Assembly (NCBI RefSeq): GCF_031453975.1
Contig: NZ_JAVDPW010000006.1
Coordinates: forward strand, 248,001 to 312,000
DNA length: 64,000 nt
Direction: 5' to 3'
DNA from: Inquilinus ginsengisoli_A
GTDB lineage: Bacteria; Pseudomonadota; Alphaproteobacteria; DSM-16000; Inquilinaceae
In this document: positions 16,392-24,462 of the stretch, in pieces
Numbering within the stretch: the stretch's first letter is position 1
Layout of the letters: each line of letters starts with the position of its first letter
The notes under the pieces: model-generated
The model's database searches: none
Seen by the model: only the letters and a program-made list of their open reading frames with translations
Told to the model about the DNA's origin: nothing
Made by a program: the position numbers and the translations under genes

Positions 16392-17894
16392 ATGACCATT
16401 TTACGAATAGTCGCTCTTGGGTGTTTGATCGGAATAGTTTCGCTCGGGCCGGTCTACGGCCAGGTGACTCCGCCCGTACCCGAGGATCTGCCCTCGTATT
16501 TCCGTGACCAGGAGGCTACCGCGCCTCTGGCGGATCGGCAGGATCTGGACCAGCTGCGAAAGATGGGCCGGGAAAGGGGATGGACGTTCCAGGTCGGCTA
16601 CACCTCCGCCTTCACCAGGCCCATCGCCGAAGTGGCGACGACGGCCATTCCCGAGAACTTCCTGGGGCTGGCAGCCGCTCAGAACGAACTCGCGGCCCAG
16701 GCAAATGATGTCGTAGACGAAAGTGCGCGGCTGGCCGGGGTGAATGTCGCCACCTATCTGAAGAGCTGCAGGCCCGACCTCGCACGGTTTAACTGGCGAG
16801 ACGATGGCGACATGGGCGCGGTCCGCAACCAAGGCGGCTGCGGCAGCTGCTGGGCGTTTTCGGCCGCCGCCACCTATGAAGGCGCCTACGGCATTCGCAA
16901 CGGGCAGCTCGTCGATGTCGCGGAGCAGCATATTCTCGATTGCGCCAAGGCGGACGGGCAGATTGCGGGAACCTGCTCGGGCGGCTGGTACTACCCGGTC
17001 TTCAAATGGCTGATGTCCAAGGGCGCAGGATCCGAAGCCGATGCGCCCTATCTCGGTCACGTCGGATCCTGCAGACCGGAGCTCCAAAGCCGCTACCGCG
17101 CGATCTCCTGGGGCTTCGTGACGGACAGAACCGACATCCCGCTCAACAGCGAGCTCAAAGACGCCTTGTGCCGCTATGGTCCGCTGTCCGTGGCAATGGA
17201 AGCGACGCCGGCCTTCAAGGCCTATGTCGGGGGCGTCTTCAACGAAGGATCCAATGGGCGGATCAATCACGCGGTCAACCTGGTCGGCTGGGACGACACG
17301 AAGAACGCCTGGCTGGTGAGGAACTCCTGGGACACCCGATGGGGCGACAACGGGTATGTCTGGATAGCCTACGGCACCAACAAGATCGGCTATGCGGCCG
17401 CCTGGGTCCGGCCCGTCGACACAACCATTCCGATCTTGTCCGACGCCCTTGCCAGTGCGTGGGACCGGAATGCGACAGCTTTGGGGGATGCTGAAAAAGC
17501 CGTCGAAACGCCCAATCTGACCGTTTCGACCAAGAGCGCCGAGTTTGTCGCGATCGACTCTAAGAACACCGAGCCGGATACCAAATTTGCCAACACACCA
17601 AAGGAGACGGTGTGGATCCAATATGGCACCGCGGACCAGCGGACAGCCGCCGATCTGCTGCGCAAGGCGCTGCAGACCGAGGGCTTCGTGGCACCCGGAA
17701 TTGAAGACGTCTCCAAGAAGGGGGCAGCAATGCCGGCTGCCGGACAGATCCGGTATTTCCGCCCGGCGGATATCGAGGCAGCCCAGCGGATCGAGGCGCT
17801 CGCGGAGCGGGTGACGGGCCTGCCCTTTGCGACGATCAAGCTCGATCTGAAGGCCCCCGCGTCCACGATCGAGGTCTGGTTCTCGAAGTCATGA
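16392..17894 (+). CDS. Exported papain-family (C1A) cysteine protease with extra C-terminal domain
   Basis: A 500-residue protein: signal peptide 1-23 (ending VYGQ), a possible propeptide about 24-125, a C1A peptidase domain about 130-345, and a C-terminal extension about 400-500. All catalytic residues are present: oxyanion Q147 and nucleophile C153 in NQGGCGSCWAF, H293 in NHAVNLVGW, N311 in VRNSWDTRWGDNGY. The extension (VWIQYGTADQRTAADLLRKAL and GQIRYFRPADIEAAQRI) resembles LytR_C/SPOR-like modules that may bind cell envelope. The gene is lower in GC than neighbours, suggesting transfer. A probable cysteine-protease inhibitor gene follows after 24 bases. Confidence 0.92.
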   Translation: MTILRIVALGCLIGIVSLGPVYGQVTPPVPEDLPSYFRDQEATAPLADRQDLDQLRKMGRERGWTFQVGYTSAFTRPIAEVATTAIPENFLGLAAAQNELAAQANDVVDESARLAGVNVATYLKSCRPDLARFNWRDDGDMGAVRNQGGCGSCWAFSAAATYEGAYGIRNGQLVDVAEQHILDCAKADGQIAGTCSGGWYYPVFKWLMSKGAGSEADAPYLGHVGSCRPELQSRYRAISWGFVTDRTDIPLNSELKDALCRYGPLSVAMEATPAFKAYVGGVFNEGSNGRINHAVNLVGWDDTKNAWLVRNSWDTRWGDNGYVWIAYGTNKIGYAAAWVRPVDTTIPILSDALASAWDRNATALGDAEKAVETPNLTVSTKSAEFVAIDSKNTEPDTKFANTPKETVWIQYGTADQRTAADLLRKALQTEGFVAPGIEDVSKKGAAMPAAGQIRYFRPADIEAAQRIEALAERVTGLPFATIKLDLKAPASTIEVWFSKS

Positions 17895-17918
17895 CGGTCG
17901 TTCCGCAGAGGATATGTC

Positions 17919-18317
17919 GTGAGCCGTTCGAAGCTCATTGTTGAGGCATTGATTTTGGCATTGGTGTTGCCCGAGGCCGGTCGCTGCGACGATGTGGAGC
18001 TGAGGCGATCGGAAGGTCAATCGCTGAATGCGACTGTCAAGATCGGCGACAGCATAGTGATTGCTGTCGACGCGGCCTCGGGCATTAATTATGACTGGGT
18101 ATACGATATCGTCGACAACAGGGCCGGAATTTGGGTCGTCAAGGATCCTGAGGTCAGGCAATCAGAAGAAGAGACGCCTGGCGCGCCGGAGACAAAGCGC
18201 TTCTTCTTCGGGATCCGCAATCGGGGGTGTGCGATCCTGCATTTCATGCTCCGTTCGCCGGACTACGATGGCGCCAAGATTGCGGATCAGTTCCGGGCGG
18301 AAATCTGTGGCGCATGA
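17919..18317 (+). CDS. Probable chagasin-like (I42) cysteine protease inhibitor
   Basis: A 132-residue exported protein (hydrophobic N-terminus to about residue 22). The strand pattern follows the chagasin immunoglobulin-like inhibitor fold: VKIGDSIVIAVDAASGINYDW sits where the NPTTGYxW loop occurs, and RFFFGIRNRGCAILHFMLRSPDYD sits where the G-rich loop and RPW loop occur. Both diagnostic loops are altered (ASGIN for NPTTG, RSPDY for RPW), so the call is tentative. Chagasins block papain-family proteases, and this gene lies 24 bases after such a protease, with a GAGG ribosome site before its GTG start. Confidence 0.6.
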   Translation: MSRSKLIVEALILALVLPEAGRCDDVELRRSEGQSLNATVKIGDSIVIAVDAASGINYDWVYDIVDNRAGIWVVKDPEVRQSEEETPGAPETKRFFFGIRNRGCAILHFMLRSPDYDGAKIADQFRAEICGA

Positions 18318-18409
18318 TTTTCGGTGACGGGGCTCTCGTCCGGCGCCGGCCAATCGCGAGTCCGTAAAGCGGTTGCACCTCCAGACCGGCGCGACGCCGA
18401 CAGATCGTC

Positions 18410-19441
18410 TCACGAGGGCGAGCGGCCGATGGTTCGGCCGGCCTCGCACCTCAGCCCCGCCCGCCGGCCTCCCGCCACCAGGTTGAACGGCTTGCCCTGC
18501 TGGAACCCGTCGACCAGGTCGATCAGCTGGTCGGCCAGGGCCTGCATCGCGCCGCGGCCGGCCCAGGCGACATGCGGGGTCAGGATGAAGTTCGGCAGGT
18601 CCAAGAGCCGCATCAGCGGCGCGTCGGCCGGCGGCGGCTCCGGCATCGCCACGTCGAAGCCGGCGCCGCCGATGCGGCCCGACCGCAGCGCCTCGGTCAG
18701 CGCCGCCTCGTCGACCAGCCCGCCGCGCGCCGTGTTGATCAGGATCGCCTCCGGCTTCATCCGGGCGAACTCCGCGGCGCCGATCAGGCCGCGCGTCTCC
18801 GGCCGCAGCGGGCAGTGCAGCGAGATCACGTCGCTGGTCGCGATCACCTCGTCGAACGGCATCCGGCCCTCGGCGGGGGCGGCGTCGCCCTTGCGGCCGG
18901 CGAACACCACCTCCATGCCGAAGGCCCCGGCGATGGTGGCGACCGCGTTGCCCAGCGACCCGCCGCCGACCAGGCCCAGCCGGGCGCCGTGCAGGTCCAG
19001 GATCGGGTGGTCGAAGAAGCAGAACTGCCGCGCCTCCTGCCAGCGCCTGGCCTCGACCGAGCGGCGATAGGGCAAGAGCGACCGGCGCAGCGCCAGGATC
19101 AGGGTGAAGACATGCTCCGGCACCGTGTGCACGGCGTAGCCGCGGATATTGGCCACCGCGACGCCGTTGCGGTCGCACCAGGCGGTGTCGACGCAGTCGG
19201 TGCCGGTGGCGGCCACGGCGACCAGCCGCAGGTCGGGCAGCTGGGCCAGCACGTCCTCGCGCAGCGGCACCTTGTTCAGCACCGCGACGCTGGCGCCGCG
19301 CAGCCGCGGCAGCACCTCGTCCGGCGCGGTGCGCTGATGCTCGACCCAGCGATGCGGGAAGGCGGGCGGGCGCAGGCGGACCGACGGCGCCAGGGTCTCG
19401 CGGTCGAGGAAGACGACGGTCGGTTCGGCGGGCAGGGGCAT
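18410..19441 (-). CDS. D-isomer-specific 2-hydroxyacid dehydrogenase
   Basis: A 343-residue NAD-dependent enzyme. The nucleotide-binding loop is GLVGGGSLGNAV, the catalytic arginine is in NTARGGLVDE, a glutamate follows in FDVAMPEPPP, and the catalytic histidine is in LTPHVAWAGRGAM. The region VAVAATGTDCVDTAWCDRNGVAVANIRGY is typical of the glycerate/hydroxypyruvate reductase branch. It likely interconverts a 2-keto acid and a D-2-hydroxy acid, with glycerate, lactate and related substrates possible. The last 30 residues are unusually basic for the family. Monocistronic. Confidence 0.88.
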   Translation of the reverse strand: MPLPAEPTVVFLDRETLAPSVRLRPPAFPHRWVEHQRTAPDEVLPRLRGASVAVLNKVPLREDVLAQLPDLRLVAVAATGTDCVDTAWCDRNGVAVANIRGYAVHTVPEHVFTLILALRRSLLPYRRSVEARRWQEARQFCFFDHPILDLHGARLGLVGGGSLGNAVATIAGAFGMEVVFAGRKGDAAPAEGRMPFDEVIATSDVISLHCPLRPETRGLIGAAEFARMKPEAILINTARGGLVDEAALTEALRSGRIGGAGFDVAMPEPPPADAPLMRLLDLPNFILTPHVAWAGRGAMQALADQLIDLVDGFQQGKPFNLVAGGRRAGLRCEAGRTIGRSPS

Positions 19442-19691
19442 GGTCGGGACTCTCGCTGGGGCTGCCTTCGCAGCATGCCGATCCCGGCACAGGCGGCCAG
19501 CCCGATTGCGACATCCGCCGGGCCGGTTCCGGCCGCGGCGGAGGCCCGGGTGACGCAGCCGGATGCGTTTGGCGGGGCTGCGACATCACAGGTCGCGGCT
19601 GGATTAGCCGAAAACCGGCCTCGCCCGGAGACTTCGCCACCAGTGTGAAGGGCCTGCCAGGCCCTGCGGTCCGGACGGAGCGGTTCGAGCG

Positions 19692-22202
19692 ATGAAGTCA
19701 ACAGCGCGCGTGGTGGTGATCGGTGGCGGCGTGGTCGGCGTGGGCACGCTGTACCATTTGGCCAAGAAGGGCTGGACGGATGTCGTCCTGATCGAGCGCA
19801 AGGAGCTGACCTCGGGGTCGACCTGGCACGCCGCAGGCCTGCTGCCGCTGTTCAACATGAGCTACTCGGTCGGCCAGATCCACAAGCACTCAGTCAAGCT
19901 CTACAACTCGCTCGAAGCCGAGACCGGCCAGCATGTCGGCTTCCGCCAGGTCTCCAACATCCGTCTCGCCCGGACCAAGGACCGCTGGGACGAGTTCATG
20001 TACTACAAGGGCGTGGCCGACACGATCGGCATCACCGTCAACCTGCTGACCCCCGCCCAGGTCAAGGAGATCTGGCCGCTGTGCGAGACCGACGGCATCA
20101 TCGGCGCGATTCAGCACCCGGATGACGGCTACATCCAGCCGGCCGACCTGACCCAGGCCTTCGCCAAGGGCGCCCGGGCGCTGGGGGCGGAGATCAACCG
20201 CTTCACCACCGTCACCGCGATCGAGCAGACCCCGTCGGGCGAATGGCTGGTCAAGACCGACAAGGGCGACATCACCTGCGAGCATGTGGTCTCGGCCTCG
20301 GGCAACTTCGCCCGCCGCACCGGCGCCATGGTCGGGCTCGACATCCCGGTGATCCCGGTCGAGCACCAGTACATCGTCACCGAGCCGCACCCGGCGGTGC
20401 AGGAGCGCCACCGCCAGGGCCTGCCGGAGATGGGCGTGCTGCGCGAGGCGGATTCGTCCTGGTACCTGCGCGAGGAGGCCGGCGGCTTCATCCTCGGCCC
20501 CTATGAGCCGGGCGCGCCCTGCTGCTATCTCGACGGGCCGGACGACCAGTCGGAATACGAGCTGTTCCAGGAGGATCTGGAGCGGATCGCGCCGCATATC
20601 GAGACCGCGATCGCCCGCGTCCCGGCCTTCGGCGAGGTCGGGGTCAAGAAGGTCTACAACGGCGCCATCGCCTACACCCCGGACGGCAGCCCGATCATCG
20701 GCCCGGCCTGGGGCCTGAAGAACTTCTGGCTGAACGAGGGCCACAGCTTCGGCGTCACCGCCGCCGGCGGCGCCGGCTGGCAGCTGGCCGAATGGATCGT
20801 CGAGGGCGAGCCGTCGATCGACATGATGGGCGTCGACCCCCGCCGCTTCGGCCCCTACGCCTCGCGCGGCTACCTCAAGGCCAAGAACGAGGAGGCCTAC
20901 CGCAACGTCTTCACCGTCCATTACCCGGACGAGGAGCGGGCCGAGGCGCGGCCGCTGAAGCGGGCGCCGTGCTACGACCGGATGAAGGCGCTGGGCGCCG
21001 TGTTCGGCACCGTCTACGGCTGGGAGCGGCCGAACTGGTTCGCGCCCCAGGGCTATGAGCTGACCGAGGCGGAGCTGGCCAAGCCGGACACGCTGGTCAA
21101 CGAGAATCATGCCCCGGTGAAGCCGGGCGAGAAGGTGCGGGAGAAGTGGAGCTTCCGCCGCTCCAACTACTTCGAGTTCGTCGGCCGCGAGGCCCGGCAC
21201 GTGCATGAGAAGGTCGGGCTGCTCGACATGTCGGCCTTCGCCAAATACACGGTCTCCGGGCCGGGCGCGGCGGCCTGGCTGGACGGCCTCGTCGCCAACC
21301 GGGTGCCGAAGAAGCCGGGCCGCATGACCCTGGCGCATCTGCTGACCAGGAACGGCGGCGTGCGGTCGGAGTTCACCATCTACTGCGAGTCCCCCAACCA
21401 CTACTACCTGGTCGGCGCCGGCGCCTATGAGCGGCACGATTTCGACACGCTGCAGAAGCTGCGGCCGCGCGACGGGTCGGTCGACCTGCAGAAGATCACC
21501 ACCCAGAACGGCGTCTTCGTGCTGGCGGGCCCGAGTTCCCGCGACCTGCTGCAGAAGCTGACCGACACCGACCTGTCGACCGCCGCCTTCCCCTGGCTGT
21601 CGGGCAAGGCGATCAATGTCGGCATCGCCCAGGCCCAGGCGCTGCGCGTCAACTTCGTCGGCGAGCTGGGCTGGGAACTGCATCACCCGATCGAGATGCA
21701 GAACACCATCTTCGACCTGCTGATGGATGCGGGGAAGGAGTTCGACCTCAAGCCTTTCGGCATCCGCACCATGGATTCGCTGCGGCTGGAGAAGTCCTAC
21801 CGCCTGATCCCGCGCGAGCTGTCGATCGAATACTCGGCGCTGGAATCGGGGCTCGACCGCTTCGTCCACCCGAACAAGGGCGACTTCATCGGCCGCGACG
21901 CGCTGGTGGCGTGGCGCGAGCGCGGGTTCAAGAACCGCTTCGTGACCCTGGAGGTGCTCGACGTCACCGATGCCGACGCCCGCGGCAACGAGCCGATCAC
22001 CCGGAACGGCGAGCTGGTCGGCCGCTGCACCTCGGGCGGCTATGGCTGGCGGATCGGCAAGTCGCTGGCGCTGGCGATGGTCCGGCCCGATCTCGGCGAG
22101 ATCGGCACCGAGCTCGATGTCAGCATCCTGGGCAAGCCGCACCGCGCCATGGTGATCGAGGAATCGCCGTTCGATCCCAATAACGAGCGCTTGCGGGCCT
22201 GA
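19692..22202 (+). CDS. Dimethylglycine/sarcosine dehydrogenase-like FAD protein with GcvT domain
   Basis: An 836-residue two-part enzyme. Residues 1-370 form a DAO-type FAD oxidoreductase with dinucleotide motif VVVIGGGVVGVG and the GSTWHAAGL segment, where dimethylglycine dehydrogenases attach FAD covalently to histidine. Residues about 430-830 form a GcvT/aminomethyltransferase folate-binding region with C-terminal barrel domain (FVGELGWELHHPIEMQ, GLDRFVHPNKGDFIGRDAL). Such enzymes N-demethylate dimethylglycine or related amines and pass the one-carbon unit to tetrahydrofolate. The true substrate is undetermined. No other C1 genes are adjacent. Confidence 0.9.
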   Translation: MKSTARVVVIGGGVVGVGTLYHLAKKGWTDVVLIERKELTSGSTWHAAGLLPLFNMSYSVGQIHKHSVKLYNSLEAETGQHVGFRQVSNIRLARTKDRWDEFMYYKGVADTIGITVNLLTPAQVKEIWPLCETDGIIGAIQHPDDGYIQPADLTQAFAKGARALGAEINRFTTVTAIEQTPSGEWLVKTDKGDITCEHVVSASGNFARRTGAMVGLDIPVIPVEHQYIVTEPHPAVQERHRQGLPEMGVLREADSSWYLREEAGGFILGPYEPGAPCCYLDGPDDQSEYELFQEDLERIAPHIETAIARVPAFGEVGVKKVYNGAIAYTPDGSPIIGPAWGLKNFWLNEGHSFGVTAAGGAGWQLAEWIVEGEPSIDMMGVDPRRFGPYASRGYLKAKNEEAYRNVFTVHYPDEERAEARPLKRAPCYDRMKALGAVFGTVYGWERPNWFAPQGYELTEAELAKPDTLVNENHAPVKPGEKVREKWSFRRSNYFEFVGREARHVHEKVGLLDMSAFAKYTVSGPGAAAWLDGLVANRVPKKPGRMTLAHLLTRNGGVRSEFTIYCESPNHYYLVGAGAYERHDFDTLQKLRPRDGSVDLQKITTQNGVFVLAGPSSRDLLQKLTDTDLSTAAFPWLSGKAINVGIAQAQALRVNFVGELGWELHHPIEMQNTIFDLLMDAGKEFDLKPFGIRTMDSLRLEKSYRLIPRELSIEYSALESGLDRFVHPNKGDFIGRDALVAWRERGFKNRFVTLEVLDVTDADARGNEPITRNGELVGRCTSGGYGWRIGKSLALAMVRPDLGEIGTELDVSILGKPHRAMVIEESPFDPNNERLRA

Positions 22203-22253
22203 TGGCCCGCGGGGACCGCCTGCGGGCCTGACGACAGTGCCCGGCCGGCGGGA

Positions 22254-23024
22254 TCAGGGGCTGAACGGCTCCAGGTCCAGCCGGCCGGCGCAGTCGGTGA
22301 CCAGCAGGTGGCCCGGCGGCATCTGGTGCCAGTGGTCGAAATCGCCGTCCAGCGGCTCGGACACGATCAGCCGCTGCTCGTCCTCGGAACAGAAGAACAG
22401 CGACGGCGGCGTCTCGTCGGTGGCGTAGCGCACCGCCCAGACGCTGCAGCCGTCGCTCAGCGCCGCGGTCATGCGGAACGGCTCGGTGATGTCGGCCGCG
22501 GCCATCGCATCGCCGATCGCGGCCACCGTGCGGCGCAACGCTGCGGGCGGGTCGGTCTCCAGCCCGAAGCCGAACAGGGCCAGGAAAATCAGCTCGCTGT
22601 CGGTGGTGCCGCCGCGCCGGGCGTAGAGCTCGTCCGGGATCAGCGCGTCGAGCCGCCGGCGGATCCGGTCATAGCCGCCGATCTGGCCGTTGTGCATGAA
22701 CAGCCAGCGCCCCTGGGCGAAGGGGTGGCAGTTGGCCCGGCTGGTGGCGGTGCCGGTCGAGGCGCGGACATGGGCGAAGAAGGTCTTGGCCCGGATCTGG
22801 TGGGCGAGGCTTTTCAGATTGGGATCGGCCCAGGCCGGCAGGATGTCGCGGTACAGCCCGGGGATCGGCCGCTCGCCGTACCAGCCGACGCCGAAGCCGT
22901 CGCCATTGGTCGCGACCGCCGCCTTGCGCGCGCGCAGGCTCTGCGCAATCAGCGAGAACTCGGGTTCAAAGATCAGCTTTTCGAGGAAGATCGGTGCACC
23001 CGAATAGCTCAGCCAGCGGCACAT
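22254..23024 (-). CDS. Class II glutamine amidotransferase (YafJ/EgtC-like)
   Basis: A 256-residue Ntn-hydrolase. The start at 23024 gives MCRWLSYSG with the catalytic cysteine at position 2, exposed after removal of Met. Other family features are NGDGFGVGWYG, FFAHVRASTGTATSRANCHPF and MHNGQIGGYDRIRR. A longer upstream frame would bury the cysteine and was rejected. It hydrolyses glutamine or a gamma-glutamyl bond. No synthetase partner or ergothioneine genes are nearby, so the acceptor is unknown. It is divergent from the PAS protein gene. Confidence 0.88.
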   Translation of the reverse strand: MCRWLSYSGAPIFLEKLIFEPEFSLIAQSLRARKAAVATNGDGFGVGWYGERPIPGLYRDILPAWADPNLKSLAHQIRAKTFFAHVRASTGTATSRANCHPFAQGRWLFMHNGQIGGYDRIRRRLDALIPDELYARRGGTTDSELIFLALFGFGLETDPPAALRRTVAAIGDAMAAADITEPFRMTAALSDGCSVWAVRYATDETPPSLFFCSEDEQRLIVSEPLDGDFDHWHQMPPGHLLVTDCAGRLDLEPFSP

Positions 23025-23236
23025 GATCGTTTCGACTCGTGAAAATCCGTAATCCTCTTGTGAATACGCTCCGGTCTCGTCCGCGTCACCAGCCGTGGCG
23101 AAACAATATGATAGGTCCCGACGAATCGTCGTAACGCGGATGAAAACTTTCGATGTCATCCTCCAATTGGGGGATGCGCAAGTTGGGGTGCGGGCGCAGA
23201 ATTTATTCTCGTGAGTGGCGAGCTTCCAGCGGGGGG

Positions 23237-23839
23237 ATGGTCAGCGTGGCGTTCGGCGAGGCGATTGCGGACCGGCAGCTTCGGACAGTCTACCGGATTT
23301 GGGCACAGCTGGCGGCGAAGGGTCGCCTGCCGGCTTGCGACGACATGATCTTCGCCAGCCTGAGCCGGTTGCCGCCGCCCATCCTGCTGTGGGCGTGGAT
23401 GCCGTGCGAGGCAACGTTCCGCTTCGCTCTCGATGCGCAAGGGGCGGGGCTGGCCCCCGGCCGCAACCTTCCCGGGCGGCCTCTGGAGGAACTGATCCGC
23501 GGCGAACGGCATGAGGCGATGCGCCGGGCGCTGATGTCGGTGCAGTTGTCCGAACGTCCGTTCTACGCCGAATTCGCGCTGTCCGACGGGCTCGACAGCG
23601 TGCGCAAGCGCACCCTGCTGCTGCCGCTCTCGGACACCACGGACGACCTCGCCTATGTGCTGATGCTGGTGGCCACGGTCTGGCCGGCCGACGCCACGAT
23701 CCAGCAGCGCATCGACGGCTGTGACGATGTCCGCGTCCATGTGCTCAACCAGTTGAGCGACGAGGCCGCGCCGCGCTGGGAAGACCCGCAGCCCGAACTC
23801 GACCCGGCCGAGCTTCAGACCCTGCTGACGATCATCTGA
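23237..23839 (+). CDS. PAS-domain (PAS_5-like) protein of unknown role
   Basis: About 200 residues. The section from DRQLRTVYRIWAQLA through DDMIFASLSRLPPPILLWAWMP to GRNLPGRPLEELI and the LMLVATVW strand follows the PAS_5 pattern of alphaproteobacterial stand-alone PAS proteins. No kinase, cyclase or DNA-binding domain is fused, so it may be a regulatory partner of something else. ATG 23237 immediately follows a G-run; GTG 23246 is better spaced from it and may be the real start. Confidence 0.65.
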   Translation: MVSVAFGEAIADRQLRTVYRIWAQLAAKGRLPACDDMIFASLSRLPPPILLWAWMPCEATFRFALDAQGAGLAPGRNLPGRPLEELIRGERHEAMRRALMSVQLSERPFYAEFALSDGLDSVRKRTLLLPLSDTTDDLAYVLMLVATVWPADATIQQRIDGCDDVRVHVLNQLSDEAAPRWEDPQPELDPAELQTLLTII

Positions 23840-23866
23840 CGCCAGGCCCGGCCGGCAGGGCGAGGT

Positions 23867-24034
23867 TCAGCGCCATTCCAGCGTTCCACGCGCCATCGGC
23901 GCGATCCGGCGGGGCGGTGCCGAACGGATTTCTTCGGTTTCGTCGTCCCGGATCCTAGAACACCACCAAGCGCCGAGGACCAGGCCGACCGACGGGCCGA
24001 TGACGGCCCAGATGATGAGAAGTGCTGTTGCCAT
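23867..24034 (-). CDS. Small single-pass membrane protein, hypothetical
   Basis: A 55-residue product: one hydrophobic helix (ATALLIIWAVIGPSVGLVLGAWW) then a short charged cytoplasmic tail (RIRDDETEEIRSAPPRR). A GGAGAG ribosome site precedes ATG 24034. No family recognised. The helix/tail layout and ribosome site make it more likely real than chance. It is convergent with the PAS gene. Confidence 0.45.
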   Translation of the reverse strand: MATALLIIWAVIGPSVGLVLGAWWCSRIRDDETEEIRSAPPRRIAPMARGTLEWR

Positions 24035-24462
24035 CGGATTTCTCTCCGCCACTGCAAGTGGTGAGCACCGGCGCATTCCTCAAGTGTTATGCTACGAACA
24101 GTGTAGCTGGTGCGACGATACGGACCGGCACGGGCAGGCCCAGCATCCATCGCGGATTGGAAGACGTCGGAAAGACCGACTGTCTTCAGCCATTAGTGGT
24201 TATGCACCAGTTGGAAAGACCGCGACTGCGCGGCCGTCGATAACAACCAGATGCCTGCTGCGTTTTGCGCCTCGAGGTTGCGACCCTCAACATAATTTTC
24301 GTTAAGCTTCCCAAGCTGGCGGAATCCCTGGACATGCACCCCGGACTGTAAAATTACCTCGATTTAATACCGTCGAAACTGGGGGTTAAACGCCGAGGCC
24401 CCATCTTCATCAACACACGCCGACCGTGACCGGTGGCGCCCTGGAGATTGGTGGAGATGCAG
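24035..24462. other. Gene-free stretch upstream of degP
   Basis: 428 bases, clearly less GC-rich than flanking genes, especially 24290-24370. It should carry the degP promoter, but no sigma-E or sigma-32 type box could be assigned with confidence. No tRNA, small-RNA hairpin with T-tract or repeat of the known families was recognised. Confidence 0.4.

Noticed and set aside
19442..19691. Possible glycine or one-carbon riboswitch before the dimethylglycine dehydrogenase-like gene
   Set aside because: The 250-base gap shows none of the conserved elements of the glycine riboswitch that I could recognise.
24060..24360. Possible tRNA or small RNA in the gap before degP
   Set aside because: No cloverleaf, anticodon arm or T-tract terminator could be drawn from the sequence.
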